A stretch of 57,659 nucleotides of DNA from Streptomyces hygroscopicus (GTDB lineage Bacteria; Actinomycetota; Actinomycetes; Streptomycetales; Streptomycetaceae), in assembly GCF_026168105.1 (NCBI RefSeq), contig NZ_LBMW01000046.1:1-57659 (forward strand). Direction: 5' to 3'. Each line of letters opens with the position of its first letter. Position 1 is the stretch's first letter. Under the pieces are notes generated by a model. That model was not told the DNA's origin. It searched no databases and worked only from the letters and a program-made list of their open reading frames with translations. Made by a program: the position numbers and the translations under genes. Positions 47,882 through 55,997 of this stretch are shown one piece after another.

Positions 47882-48322
47882 GTCTGCACTTTAAGGGTTG
47901 CGCAAGCCCTGAACCGTTGTGAACTGTGCCACGCGGGGACCGTAAGGCCTCAGGGCCGGGGCGGCGCCGCCCCGGCCAGCACGTCCAGCACGTCCAGCAG
48001 GGCTCGCAGGGGCGCACTCGCCCGGCGGGTCGCGGAGACTCCCACGACAGGGTCCACCGCAGGGACGGGTCCGCGAGGGGCCGAACGGCCGGCCGCCACG
48101 TGTCCATGACGACCGACCGGTAGGAGGAGTCCCATCGGCGCGGTTTACAGCTCACGCACCCGCAGCCCGGTGGGCGGGCCGTCATTGCCGTGCGCTCCAT
48201 CAGTGCATGCGATGGACACGGTCCAAGAGCGGCGCGGGATTTGATGCTCGTATCGTGGTGACTCCGGGGTGCACGACTTCCACGGCGCCCGGGCGGCGCC
48301 CACCCTGCGGAGAGGTCATCCC
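47882..48322. other. Intergenic region with a 24-nt GC palindrome
   Basis: No gene is supported in this 441-bp gap. It contains a perfect palindrome with halves GGCCGGGGCGGC (47954-47965) and GCCGCCCCGGCC (47966-47977), and a short CACGTCCAG tandem pair beside it. The MFS promoter must lie near its right end but I see no consensus match. Confidence 0.5.
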
Positions 48323-49600
48323 ATGCCGGCCGAGCATCGGACACGGACTGCCGAATCCACCGCACCGACCCCATCGGGCGGGGGAATGCCCCTGTTCACC
48401 GACGGCACGGGGTTCTGGTTCGTGGCGGCGGCGTTCGCCGTCCTGATGGCGTTCGGCACCGCCCCCACCCCCCTCTGGCCGCTCTACGCCGCTCGCGACG
48501 GATTCGGCGTGACCACGATCACGGTGGTGTTCGCGGTACTGGTCGGCGGGGCGGCCCTCGGCTTCCTCGCCCTCGGGCACCTCTCCGACCGCCTCGGCCG
48601 CCGGCGGATCGTCGTGTCGGCCCTCGCCGTGACCCTGGCCGCCGCCGTCGCCCTGACCTGGTGGACGACCCTCCCCGGTCTGGTCGTCGGCCGCTTCCTG
48701 AACGGCGTCGGCATCGGGCTCATGGCCTCCACGGCCACCACGTATCTGCACGACCTGTACCGCAGGGCCCACCCCGACCGGTCCCGCGCCGGGCTGCCGG
48801 AGGTGGTCGCGACCGCGGCCAACCTGGGCGGTCTCGCCCTCGGTCCGCTGGTGGCCGGAGTGATTGCCCAGTGGGTGGCGCATCCGCTGACGGTCACGCA
48901 GTTCGGCTTCGCCGTGGCCCTTGCGGTGTGTCTGCTGCTCACCCTGGTCTCACCGGAGACCGTGGACCGGACCCGGACGGCGCGCCACAGGCCGGCCAGG
49001 TTCGCCCTGCGGCCCGGCGGGCTCCCGGCGTTCGTCTCCGCGGCCGGGCTCGGCTTCAGCTCCTTCGCGCTCTTCGGGCTGGTCAACGCGCTGGGATCGG
49101 TCATCCTCCACACCGAGCTGGGCATCTCCTCGGCGTTCGTCGCGGGTCTGGCGCCGTTCCTCATGTTCATCGCCGCCGCGCTGGCGCAGCTCGCCCTGGC
49201 CCCACTCCCGGCGCGCCGCCTCCTGGCCGTGGGAACGATGGCCTTCCCGGCCGGGCTTGCCCTGGTGGCGCTGTCCGTGTACGGCTCCACGCCATGGCTG
49301 TACCTGGGCGCCACGGCGGTGGCAGGGGCGGGTGCGGGCGTTCTGTTCAAGGCCGGAGTCGCGCAGTCCGTGACGGCCGCCGATCCCGCCTCCCGGGCGG
49401 GGGTCCTCGCCGTCTACTTCGTCGTCGCCTACGCGGGCATGGGCCTGCCCACGATCCTCTTCAGCGAGGTGATCCGTCATGTGAGCATGCAGACGACGAT
49501 GATCTGCTTCGCGGCGGTCCTGTCGGCGGTCGCGGTCCTGTCGACGACGGTCGCGGTGCGTGGACGCGGGGCCGGGGGCGGGGACGCCGAGCGGGTGTGA
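48323..49600 (+). CDS. Major facilitator superfamily transporter
   Basis: The 425-residue protein has about twelve transmembrane helices. The motif-A loop GHLSDRLGRRRIVV lies between helices 2 and 3, and LNGVGIGLMASTATTYLHDLY resembles drug-efflux or sugar-exporter MFS members. The substrate is unknown. The ATG at 48323 is supported by GGAGAGG 8 nt upstream. Confidence 0.85.
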   Translation: MPAEHRTRTAESTAPTPSGGGMPLFTDGTGFWFVAAAFAVLMAFGTAPTPLWPLYAARDGFGVTTITVVFAVLVGGAALGFLALGHLSDRLGRRRIVVSALAVTLAAAVALTWWTTLPGLVVGRFLNGVGIGLMASTATTYLHDLYRRAHPDRSRAGLPEVVATAANLGGLALGPLVAGVIAQWVAHPLTVTQFGFAVALAVCLLLTLVSPETVDRTRTARHRPARFALRPGGLPAFVSAAGLGFSSFALFGLVNALGSVILHTELGISSAFVAGLAPFLMFIAAALAQLALAPLPARRLLAVGTMAFPAGLALVALSVYGSTPWLYLGATAVAGAGAGVLFKAGVAQSVTAADPASRAGVLAVYFVVAYAGMGLPTILFSEVIRHVSMQTTMICFAAVLSAVAVLSTTVAVRGRGAGGGDAERV

Positions 49601-49697
49601 CGGCCTGAGACCTCCTGAGCACGGAGACGTCCGCGATGACCGATACCGCCCTTCGCGGTGCGGTACCGAGGGTGGCGGGGCGCTCTCCGGGACCGCC

Positions 49698-49709
49698 TAC
49701 CCTTATGGC
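49698..49709 (+). promoter_or_regulatory. Candidate -10 element for leaderless miaB
   Basis: TACCCT (49698-49703) lies 6 nt before the miaB ATG, and no Shine-Dalgarno is present. No good -35 match is visible. Confidence 0.4.
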
Positions 49710-51230
49710 ATGAGCAGCATCGACCGGAGCCAGCCCGTGGACGTCAGCCGTACCTATGAGGTCCGCACCTACGGGTGCCAGATGAACGTCCATGATTCCG
49801 AGCGATTGTCCGGGCTGCTCGAAGAGGCCGGGTACGTGCGCGCGCCCGAGGGGTCGGACGGCGACGCGGACGTGGTCGTCTTCAACACCTGCGCCGTGCG
49901 GGAGAACGCCGACAACCGGCTCTACGGCAACCTCGGCCGCCTCGCGCCCAAGAAGGCCTCGCGTCCCGGTATGCAGATCGCCGTCGGTGGCTGTCTCGCG
50001 CAGAAGGACCGCGACACCATCGTGAAGAAGGCGCCCTGGGTGGACGTCGTTTTCGGTACGCACAACATCGGCAAGCTGCCCGTCCTGCTCGAGCGCGCCC
50101 GGGTGCAGGAGGAGGCGCAGGTCGAGATCGCCGAGTCCCTCGAGGCCTTCCCGTCGACCCTGCCGACGCGACGGGAGAGCGCGTACGCGGCGTGGGTGTC
50201 GATCTCCGTCGGCTGCAACAACACCTGCACCTTCTGCATCGTCCCGGCGCTGCGCGGCAAGGAGAAGGACCGCCGCCCCGGCGACATCCTCGCCGAGGTC
50301 GAGGCCCTGGTCGGTGAGGGCGTCTCCGAGATCACCCTGCTGGGCCAGAACGTCAACGCGTACGGCTCGGACATCGGCGACCGCGAAGCCTTCAGCAAAC
50401 TGCTGCGCGCCTGCGGGAAGATCGAGGGCCTGGAACGGGTCCGCTTCACCTCACCGCATCCGCGCGACTTCACCGACGACGTGATCGCCGCCATGGCGGA
50501 GACGCCGAACGTGATGCCGCAACTCCACATGCCGCTGCAGTCCGGGTCGGACACGGTCCTGAAGGCGATGCGCCGCTCGTACCGCCAGGAGCGGTACCTG
50601 GGGATCATCGAGAAGGTACGGGCCGCCATCCCGCACGCCGCGATCACCACCGACATCATCGTCGGCTTCCCGGGCGAGACCGAGGAGGACTTCGAGCAGA
50701 CCCTGCACGTAGTCCGCGAGGCCCGATTCGCGCAGGCGTTCACCTTCCAGTACTCCAAGCGGCCCGGCACCCCCGCCGCCACCATGGAGAACCAGATCCC
50801 CAAGGAGGTCGTCCAGGCGCGCTACGAGCGTCTCGTCGCCCTCCAGGAGGAGATCTCCTGGGAGGAGAACAAGAAGCAGGTCGGCCGCACCCTGGAGCTG
50901 ATGGTCGCGGAGGGCGAGGGCCGCAAGGACGGCGCCACCCACCGGCTGTCCGGCCGCGCCCCCGACAACAGGCTGGTCCACTTCACCAAGCCGGACGAGG
51001 CCGTCCGTCCGGGCGACGTGGTGACGGTCGAGGTCACGTACGCCGCCCCGCACCACCTACTCGCCGAGGGCCCGGTTCTGGACGTGCGCCGTACGGGCGC
51101 GGGCGAAGCGTGGGCGAAGCGGAACGCCGTGGAGGCCGCCAAGCCGGCCGGAGTGATGCTCGGACTGCCGAAGATCGGCGTCCCCGAGCCCCTGCCCGCG
51201 GCCACGGCCGGCGCGTGCGGCTGCGACTGA
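49710..51230 (+). CDS. miaB: tRNA-2-methylthio-N6-isopentenyladenosine synthase MiaB
   Basis: The 506-residue radical-SAM methylthiotransferase modifies i6A37 of tRNA after MiaA. The UPF0004 domain has cluster cysteines (TYGCQMNVHDSE, NTCAVRENA, GGCLAQ). The radical-SAM motif is CNNTCTFC (Cys169/173/176), and a TRAM domain follows (about 380-455). The Pro/Ala-rich end finishes ACGCD. miaA lies about 1.9 kb downstream. The last 16 bases, including the stop, are duplicated just after the gene. Confidence 0.95.
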   Translation: MSSIDRSQPVDVSRTYEVRTYGCQMNVHDSERLSGLLEEAGYVRAPEGSDGDADVVVFNTCAVRENADNRLYGNLGRLAPKKASRPGMQIAVGGCLAQKDRDTIVKKAPWVDVVFGTHNIGKLPVLLERARVQEEAQVEIAESLEAFPSTLPTRRESAYAAWVSISVGCNNTCTFCIVPALRGKEKDRRPGDILAEVEALVGEGVSEITLLGQNVNAYGSDIGDREAFSKLLRACGKIEGLERVRFTSPHPRDFTDDVIAAMAETPNVMPQLHMPLQSGSDTVLKAMRRSYRQERYLGIIEKVRAAIPHAAITTDIIVGFPGETEEDFEQTLHVVREARFAQAFTFQYSKRPGTPAATMENQIPKEVVQARYERLVALQEEISWEENKKQVGRTLELMVAEGEGRKDGATHRLSGRAPDNRLVHFTKPDEAVRPGDVVTVEVTYAAPHHLLAEGPVLDVRRTGAGEAWAKRNAVEAAKPAGVMLGLPKIGVPEPLPAATAGACGCD

Positions 51231-51257
51231 GGTGCGCGTCCGGCTGCGACTGAGGTG
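51219..51257. repeat. Duplicated miaB 3' end
   Basis: GGCTGCGACTGAGGTG occurs at 51219-51234, where it holds the last codons and stop of miaB, and again perfectly at 51242-51257. The 23-bp offset points to a small local duplication. Confidence 0.85.
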
Positions 51258-51360
51258 ATCGCGGCTCCGACGCAGTGAGGTGCTTGAGCCCGGCTTCGCG
51301 AGGGCTCCACGGAACCTCGGGGGTACGGGCCGCCGCCCGGCGGGGGTTACGCTGCGGATC

Positions 51361-52080
51361 ATGCTTGTCGCCGCCGCCGTCTGCCCCTGTCCGCCGCTGC
51401 TCGTGCCCGAGGTCGCCGCGGGTGCCGCCCCCGAACTGGACGCCGCCCGTGCCGCGTGCGAGGACGCACTCGGCGTGCTCGCCGCCGCCCGTCCGGACCG
51501 GCTGGTGGTCGTCGGCCCCGCCGGAGAAGACGGGCGCGGCCCGTTCCCGGAGGGCACGCGAGGGTCGTTCCACGGGTTCGGCGCGGAGGTCGAGGTACGG
51601 CTGGGCGCCGGCGGGGCGGAGCCGGGGGCGCAGGAGCGTGAGCTGCCGCTCTCGCTCGCCGTCGCCGCGTGGCTGCTGGAACGCACCGGCTGGGCCGACG
51701 CGCCCGTCGAGGGGCTGGGAGTGGGGGAGCTGCTGCCCCCGGAGCGGTGCGTCGAGGCCGGAGCACAGCTCGCCGGGCAGGACGAGCGGGTCGCCCTGCT
51801 GGTCATGGGGGACGCCAGTGCGTGCCGCACGGTCAAGGCGCCGGGTTATCTGGACGAGCGCGCGGCCGGCTTCGACGCCGAGGTCGCGCGTGCGCTGGCG
51901 GCGGCGGACGTCCCGGCCCTGAAGGCGCTGGACGCCGGCCTGGCCCATGAGCTGCAGGCCTGCGGCCGGGCTCCCTGGCAGTTCCTCGCGGGCGCGGCCG
52001 AGAAGGCGCGTCTGTCCGGCACCCTCCTGTACGACGACGCGCCGTACGGCGTGGGTTACCTGGTGTCGGCCTGGTCGTAG
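51361..52080 (+). CDS. Class III extradiol dioxygenase (LigB)-fold protein
   Basis: The 239-residue protein begins MLVAAAVCPCPPLLVPEVAAGAA and has LVVVGPAGEDGRGPF, LLVMGDASACRTVKAPGYLD and a conserved end. It resembles the LigB-like family without classical ring-cleavage context, and key iron His residues are not obvious, so enzymatic activity is uncertain. TACGCT (51348-51353) lies 7 nt before the ATG without a Shine-Dalgarno, so it may be leaderless. It lies between miaB and miaA. Confidence 0.72.
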   Translation: MLVAAAVCPCPPLLVPEVAAGAAPELDAARAACEDALGVLAAARPDRLVVVGPAGEDGRGPFPEGTRGSFHGFGAEVEVRLGAGGAEPGAQERELPLSLAVAAWLLERTGWADAPVEGLGVGELLPPERCVEAGAQLAGQDERVALLVMGDASACRTVKAPGYLDERAAGFDAEVARALAAADVPALKALDAGLAHELQACGRAPWQFLAGAAEKARLSGTLLYDDAPYGVGYLVSAWS

Positions 52081-52369
52081 CGGCGCCTGGCGGTCGCCTG
52101 ACCGTGGCCATGTCGCCGGTTGCCCTGGTCGCTCGTCGGGCCTCCGCGGTGTCGGCGCGGCCGGTGGGGCCCGGCGGTTTCTCTGATGGTTGGGCCTGCG
52201 CGGTATCGACGCGGCTGTCCGCGGTGTCGGCACGGCTAAGGGCCCGGCGAGCGCCTGGCCGTGGTTGTTCCGACGGTCGGCCTGGTCGTGGCGCCCCCGA
52301 CGCGGCGCGCACGACGGACGGCCGGGAGGCCGGGTGCCCCGCGGCCGTGCGTCGATGTGTCTTCCTGTG

Positions 52370-52621
52370 TCAGGAAGCCGAGGGCGGCTGCGGGACGTCC
52401 GGGGGCGTCTGCCCGCCGGCCGCCGGGCCGGCGTCCCGGTGCGCGATGCGGTCCATCGCGCCCTTCGCCTTGTCCGTGCCCGTGTGGATCTTGTCGCTGT
52501 ACTTGCCCTTGGTCTTCTCGTCGACCAGCTTCGCGGCCTTGTCGATGCCTCGCTCCACCTTGCCCCCGTGCCGTTGTGCGAGGTCAGAGGCCTTGGCTTT
52601 CAGATTGTGCACGAGATGCAT
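52370..52621 (-). CDS. MT0933/Rv0909-like antitoxin-family protein
   Basis: The 83-residue basic, helical protein (KASDLAQRHGGKVERGIDKAAKLVDEKTKGKYSDKIHTGTDKAKGAMDRI) matches the antitoxin-annotated MT0933 family. The ATG at 52621 follows a GGGAAGGTGG Shine-Dalgarno. No toxin gene adjoins it; the upstream partner is a small acidic protein. The antitoxin role is therefore doubtful here, and the Lys/Asp repeat pattern also resembles stress (CsbD-like) proteins. Confidence 0.7.
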   Translation of the reverse strand: MHLVHNLKAKASDLAQRHGGKVERGIDKAAKLVDEKTKGKYSDKIHTGTDKAKGAMDRIAHRDAGPAAGGQTPPDVPQPPSAS

Positions 52622-52645
52622 GGTCCACCTTCCCTTGCGGGGCAA

Positions 52646-52918
52646 TCATGTGCGGGCGCCCTCGTCGGCCTCGCTCTCGGCGACCTTCTCGGCGGACTGC
52701 TGCCTGGGGATTCCGACGCCTTCGTCGGCGGCGGCCTGCGCGGACTCCTCCGCGGCGGCCTCCGCTCCGGCCCCGGCCCCCGCCGCGGCCGCACCCTTCG
52801 CCTCGTCCGTTGCCTCCGCCTCGACCCCGGCCGGCGCCTGCGTGGCCTCCGGGCCCTCGGCGGACTGCGCCTCCTCCGTCGTCGTCGACCTCCGGAAAAG
52901 CCGTTCAAAAACGCCCAT
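52646..52918 (-). CDS. Small acidic Ala/Glu-rich protein
   Basis: The 90-residue protein starts MGVFERLFRRS and continues as a low-complexity Ala/Glu/Gly region, probably disordered. The amphipathic basic N-terminus may touch the membrane. GGAG lies 5 nt before the ATG. It is followed 24 nt later by the antitoxin-like gene, so the pair is probably one operon. Function unknown. Confidence 0.6.
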   Translation of the reverse strand: MGVFERLFRRSTTTEEAQSAEGPEATQAPAGVEAEATDEAKGAAAAGAGAGAEAAAEESAQAAADEGVGIPRQQSAEKVAESEADEGART

Positions 52919-53099
52919 ATCAACTCCATACGTTACTCGTGCGGACGAAATACCGCGTAACCCGGTGCGCCCGTTTGCATCGCCCGGTTCACCTGTTCTC
53001 GAACCGGTGACCGGAACCTCGCATCAGGCAACGACCTTGTGCGGAGGGCGTCACGTAACTCGTTCGAGGGTGGGTCGGGAGGTTTGCGAGACTGTTGCG

Positions 53100-54038
53100 G
53101 TGAGTAGTGCAGCCCCCGCCCCGCGGGTCATCGCCGTCGTCGGACCGACCGCGGCCGGAAAGTCCGATCTGGGCGTATTTCTGGCCCAGCGCCTCGGCGG
53201 CGAGATCGTCAACGCCGACTCCATGCAGCTCTACCGCGGGATGGACATCGGCACCGCCAAGCTGACACCCGAGGAGCGCGGTGGCGTCCCGCACCATCTG
53301 CTGGACATCTGGGACGTGTCGGTGACGGCCTCCGTGGCCGAGTACCAGCGCCTCGCCCGCGCCCGGATCGATGCGCTGCTCGCCGAGGGCCGCTGGCCCA
53401 TCCTGGTCGGCGGCTCCGGGCTGTATGTGCGCGGTGCGGTGGACAACCTGGAGTTCCCAGGAACCGATCCCGAGGTACGCGCCCGGCTCGAGGAGGAGCT
53501 CGCGCTGCGCGGCCCGGGAGCGCTGCACGCGCGTCTTACGGCCGCCGACCCGGAGGCGGCGCACGCCATCCTGCCCAGCAACGGCCGCCGTATCGTCCGG
53601 GCCCTCGAGGTCATCGAGATCACCGGCCGGCCCTTCACCGCCAACCTCCCGGGCCACGACTCGGTCTACGACACCGTCCAGATCGGCGTCGACGTGGCGC
53701 GCCCCGAGCTCGACGAGCGCATCGCGCGCCGGGTCGACCGGATGTGGGAGGCGGGGCTCGTGGACGAGGTGCGTGCGCTGGAGGCACACGGCTTGCGCGA
53801 GGGGCGTACCGCCTCGCGCGCGCTCGGGTACCAGCAGGTGCTCGCGGCGCTCGCGGGGGAGTGCACTCTTGAGGAGGCGCGCTCCGAGACCGTACGCGCC
53901 ACCAAGCGCTTCGCCCGCCGCCAGGACTCCTGGTTCCGTCGTGACCCGCGGGTGCACTGGCTCAGTGGTGCCGCGGCCGACCTCGCGGAACTTCCGCACC
54001 TCGCACTGGCGTTGGTCGAACGACCGGTTACAGCCTGA
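53100..54038 (+). CDS. miaA: tRNA dimethylallyltransferase MiaA
   Basis: The 312-residue enzyme transfers dimethylallyl from DMAPP to A37 of tRNAs reading U-initial codons. The P-loop is VVGPTAAGKSDL, followed by VNADSMQLYRGMDIGTAK, HHLLDIWDV, GGSGLYVRG and RFARRQDSWFRRDPRVHWL. The GTG at 53100 is the only start that fits the family N-terminus. No Shine-Dalgarno is close, and GAGACT 6 nt upstream hints at leaderless expression. Its product is the substrate of MiaB. Confidence 0.95.
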   Translation: MSSAAPAPRVIAVVGPTAAGKSDLGVFLAQRLGGEIVNADSMQLYRGMDIGTAKLTPEERGGVPHHLLDIWDVSVTASVAEYQRLARARIDALLAEGRWPILVGGSGLYVRGAVDNLEFPGTDPEVRARLEEELALRGPGALHARLTAADPEAAHAILPSNGRRIVRALEVIEITGRPFTANLPGHDSVYDTVQIGVDVARPELDERIARRVDRMWEAGLVDEVRALEAHGLREGRTASRALGYQQVLAALAGECTLEEARSETVRATKRFARRQDSWFRRDPRVHWLSGAAADLAELPHLALALVERPVTA

Positions 54039-54146
54039 TCACGTGATGGCATCGGGACGCTCCGGCGTCCGTCCGGGCCTGTGACGGCATGCCATCATCA
54101 AGCTTCGATCGACCAAGTGGAGTCCGAGTTGGGAGGGCGCGTGGCG

Positions 54147-54635
54147 ATGGAGGCCGGCCCTCGCGACACCGCACAAGGCGTGGAGCCCGGGGCCGTGGAG
54201 GCCGGGGACCAGCGGCTCAGTTCCGACGGCCCCGACGACCAGCCCCCGGTCGGCGTGACCGCCGACGGGCCGGGGGCGGACGAGCTGTCCGTCGGGCCCG
54301 AGGTCGAGGTCGAGCTGCGCCCGCAGCGCCGGCTGCGGATCTGGCAGCTCGCCCCCATCGTGGCGCTGGCGACGGTCGGTTCCCTGATGTTCGCCTTCCC
54401 GCTGGCGTTCGAGTTCGGTGACGGCGGTGCCGTGGTCGCCATGCTCGGTCTGCTGATCTGCTCGTGTGCGGCCGGCTGGGGCATGATGGCCGCGCGTCGC
54501 GTCGGCCACACCTGGCCCGGCCTGCCGAAGCGCGGCTCCGGACGGCGCCCGGACTGGCGCGTCGTCCTGGCGTACGCCGTGGTGCTCGCCGCGGTCGTCG
54601 TGCTCGCCGTGTGGCGCGTGGCCCGACTGCGCTGA
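54147..54635 (+). CDS. Small membrane protein of unknown function
   Basis: The 162-residue protein has an acidic, disordered N-terminal half (EAGPRDTAQGVEPGAVEAGD...), then three hydrophobic helices (about 66-84, 92-108 and 137-155). No domain was recognised. GGGAGGG lies 9 nt before ATG 54147; GTG 54141 is an alternative start. It lies between miaA and dapF on the same strand. Confidence 0.6.
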   Translation: MEAGPRDTAQGVEPGAVEAGDQRLSSDGPDDQPPVGVTADGPGADELSVGPEVEVELRPQRRLRIWQLAPIVALATVGSLMFAFPLAFEFGDGGAVVAMLGLLICSCAAGWGMMAARRVGHTWPGLPKRGSGRRPDWRVVLAYAVVLAAVVVLAVWRVARLR

Positions 54636-54685
54636 GTCACGGTCCGCCGTCGGACCACGTCGTCGGGGATGTCGCACCGACATCG

Positions 54686-54697
54686 TACGATCGAGGA
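54686..54697 (+). promoter_or_regulatory. Candidate -10 element for leaderless dapF
   Basis: TACGAT (54686-54691) lies 6 nt before the dapF ATG. GAGGA touches the ATG directly and is too close to act as a Shine-Dalgarno. Confidence 0.45.
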
Positions 54698-55567
54698 ATG
54701 AGCACGCGGATCGCCTTCCTCAAGGGTCACGGCACCGAGAACGACTTCGTGATCGTCCCGGACCCCGAGAACGTCATCGACCTGCCCCCGGCCGCCGTCG
54801 CCGCCCTGTGCGACCGCCGCGCGGGCATCGGCGGCGACGGTCTGCTGCATGTCGTGCGCTCCGCCGCGCACCCCGAGGCCAGGGAGATGGCCGCCGAGGC
54901 GGAGTGGTTCATGGACTACCGCAACGCGGACGGCTCGGCCGTGGAAATGTGCGGCAACGGCGTAAGGGTGTTTGCTCGCTACCTCCAGCGTGCCGGGCAC
55001 GCGGCCGAGGGTGAACTCGCAGTCGCCACCCGTGCAGGTGTTAAGACGGTGCACATCGCCAGGGACGGTGACATCACCGTCGGTATGGGAAGGGCGCTCC
55101 TGCCCGAGGGGGACGTCACCGTGAGCGTGGGTGAGCGCAGCTGGCCCGCGCGCAACGTCAACATGGGCAACCCGCACGCGGTCGCCTTCATCGACGACCT
55201 CGCGCACGCGGGCGACCTGTTCACCCCGCCACCGTTCAGCCCCGCCTCGGCCTACCCGGCCGGGGTGAACGTCGAGTTCGTGGTCGACCGGGGACCCCGG
55301 CACGTCGCGATGCGCGTCCACGAACGCGGCTCCGGCGAGACCCGCTCGTGCGGAACGGGCGCGTGCGCCGTGGCCGTCGCAGCGGCCCGCCGGGACGGCG
55401 CCGACCCGGCCGTGACCGGCACCCCGGCGACGTACACCGTGGGCGTCCCCGGCGGCACCCTGGTGATCACCGAGCGCCCGGACGGCGAGATCGAGATGAC
55501 CGGCCCCGCGGTGATCGTCGCCGAGGGCGAGATCGACGCCCAGTGGCTGGAGACCGCGCTCCGCTGA
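54698..55567 (+). CDS. dapF: Diaminopimelate epimerase
   Basis: The 289-residue enzyme converts LL- to meso-diaminopimelate for lysine synthesis. Both catalytic cysteines are present in MCGNGVRVFARY and SCGTGACAVAVAA, along with FLKGHGTENDF and GGDGLLHV. Streptomyces peptidoglycan carries LL-DAP, so the enzyme here mainly serves lysine synthesis. It ends 430 bp before rshA. Confidence 0.96.
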   Translation: MSTRIAFLKGHGTENDFVIVPDPENVIDLPPAAVAALCDRRAGIGGDGLLHVVRSAAHPEAREMAAEAEWFMDYRNADGSAVEMCGNGVRVFARYLQRAGHAAEGELAVATRAGVKTVHIARDGDITVGMGRALLPEGDVTVSVGERSWPARNVNMGNPHAVAFIDDLAHAGDLFTPPPFSPASAYPAGVNVEFVVDRGPRHVAMRVHERGSGETRSCGTGACAVAVAAARRDGADPAVTGTPATYTVGVPGGTLVITERPDGEIEMTGPAVIVAEGEIDAQWLETALR

Positions 55568-55896
55568 CCTCCGACGGATCGTCAAGAGGCGCCGAAGAGC
55601 GGCCCCTTGGGGGCGAACGGGCGGCGCGTGGAAGCACGGCGTGGCACACGGACGGTGACCCTCCGCAGGGTTCCATGGCTGAAAATCCCACCCGGCCGTG
55701 CCGTATGTGGCTCCGTATCCCAGCCAGGACCGCCCAAGGTGGTCCGAACCGCAGCCCATGGACGGCTTGGGGCGTTTGAATCGACGGCCGACGCTTCTCT
55801 GGGTGGCTGAAAAGCGCAAACCTCGCCGCCTTCGCTCGAATGGGTGATCCGTTTCACGCTCGGCGAGAGCCGGTCGGGTGCGCGTGATGGGCTCGG

Positions 55897-55978
55897 TAGC
55901 ATCAAGCACCGGACCGGACGGGGGACCGGCGCCAACCCCTGCGCCGTGTAAGCCATGGGGCATCCCGTCCGCCGGTCC
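55897..55978 (+). ncRNA. Candidate structured leader of rshA with possible pseudoknot
   Basis: A -10-like TAGCAT (55897-55902) precedes an RNA that can fold compactly. GGACC (55911-55915) pairs with GGTCC (55974-55978), GGACGGG (55916-55922) with CCCGTCC (55964-55970), and CGGCGC (55927-55932) with GCGCCG (55941-55946). The last hairpin's loop CCCC (55936-55939) can pair with GGGG (55957-55960) as a pseudoknot. The rshA Shine-Dalgarno lies just outside. I do not recognise a known riboswitch class. Confidence 0.4.
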
Positions 55979-55997
55979 ACGCAGCCGGAGGTGCCCA

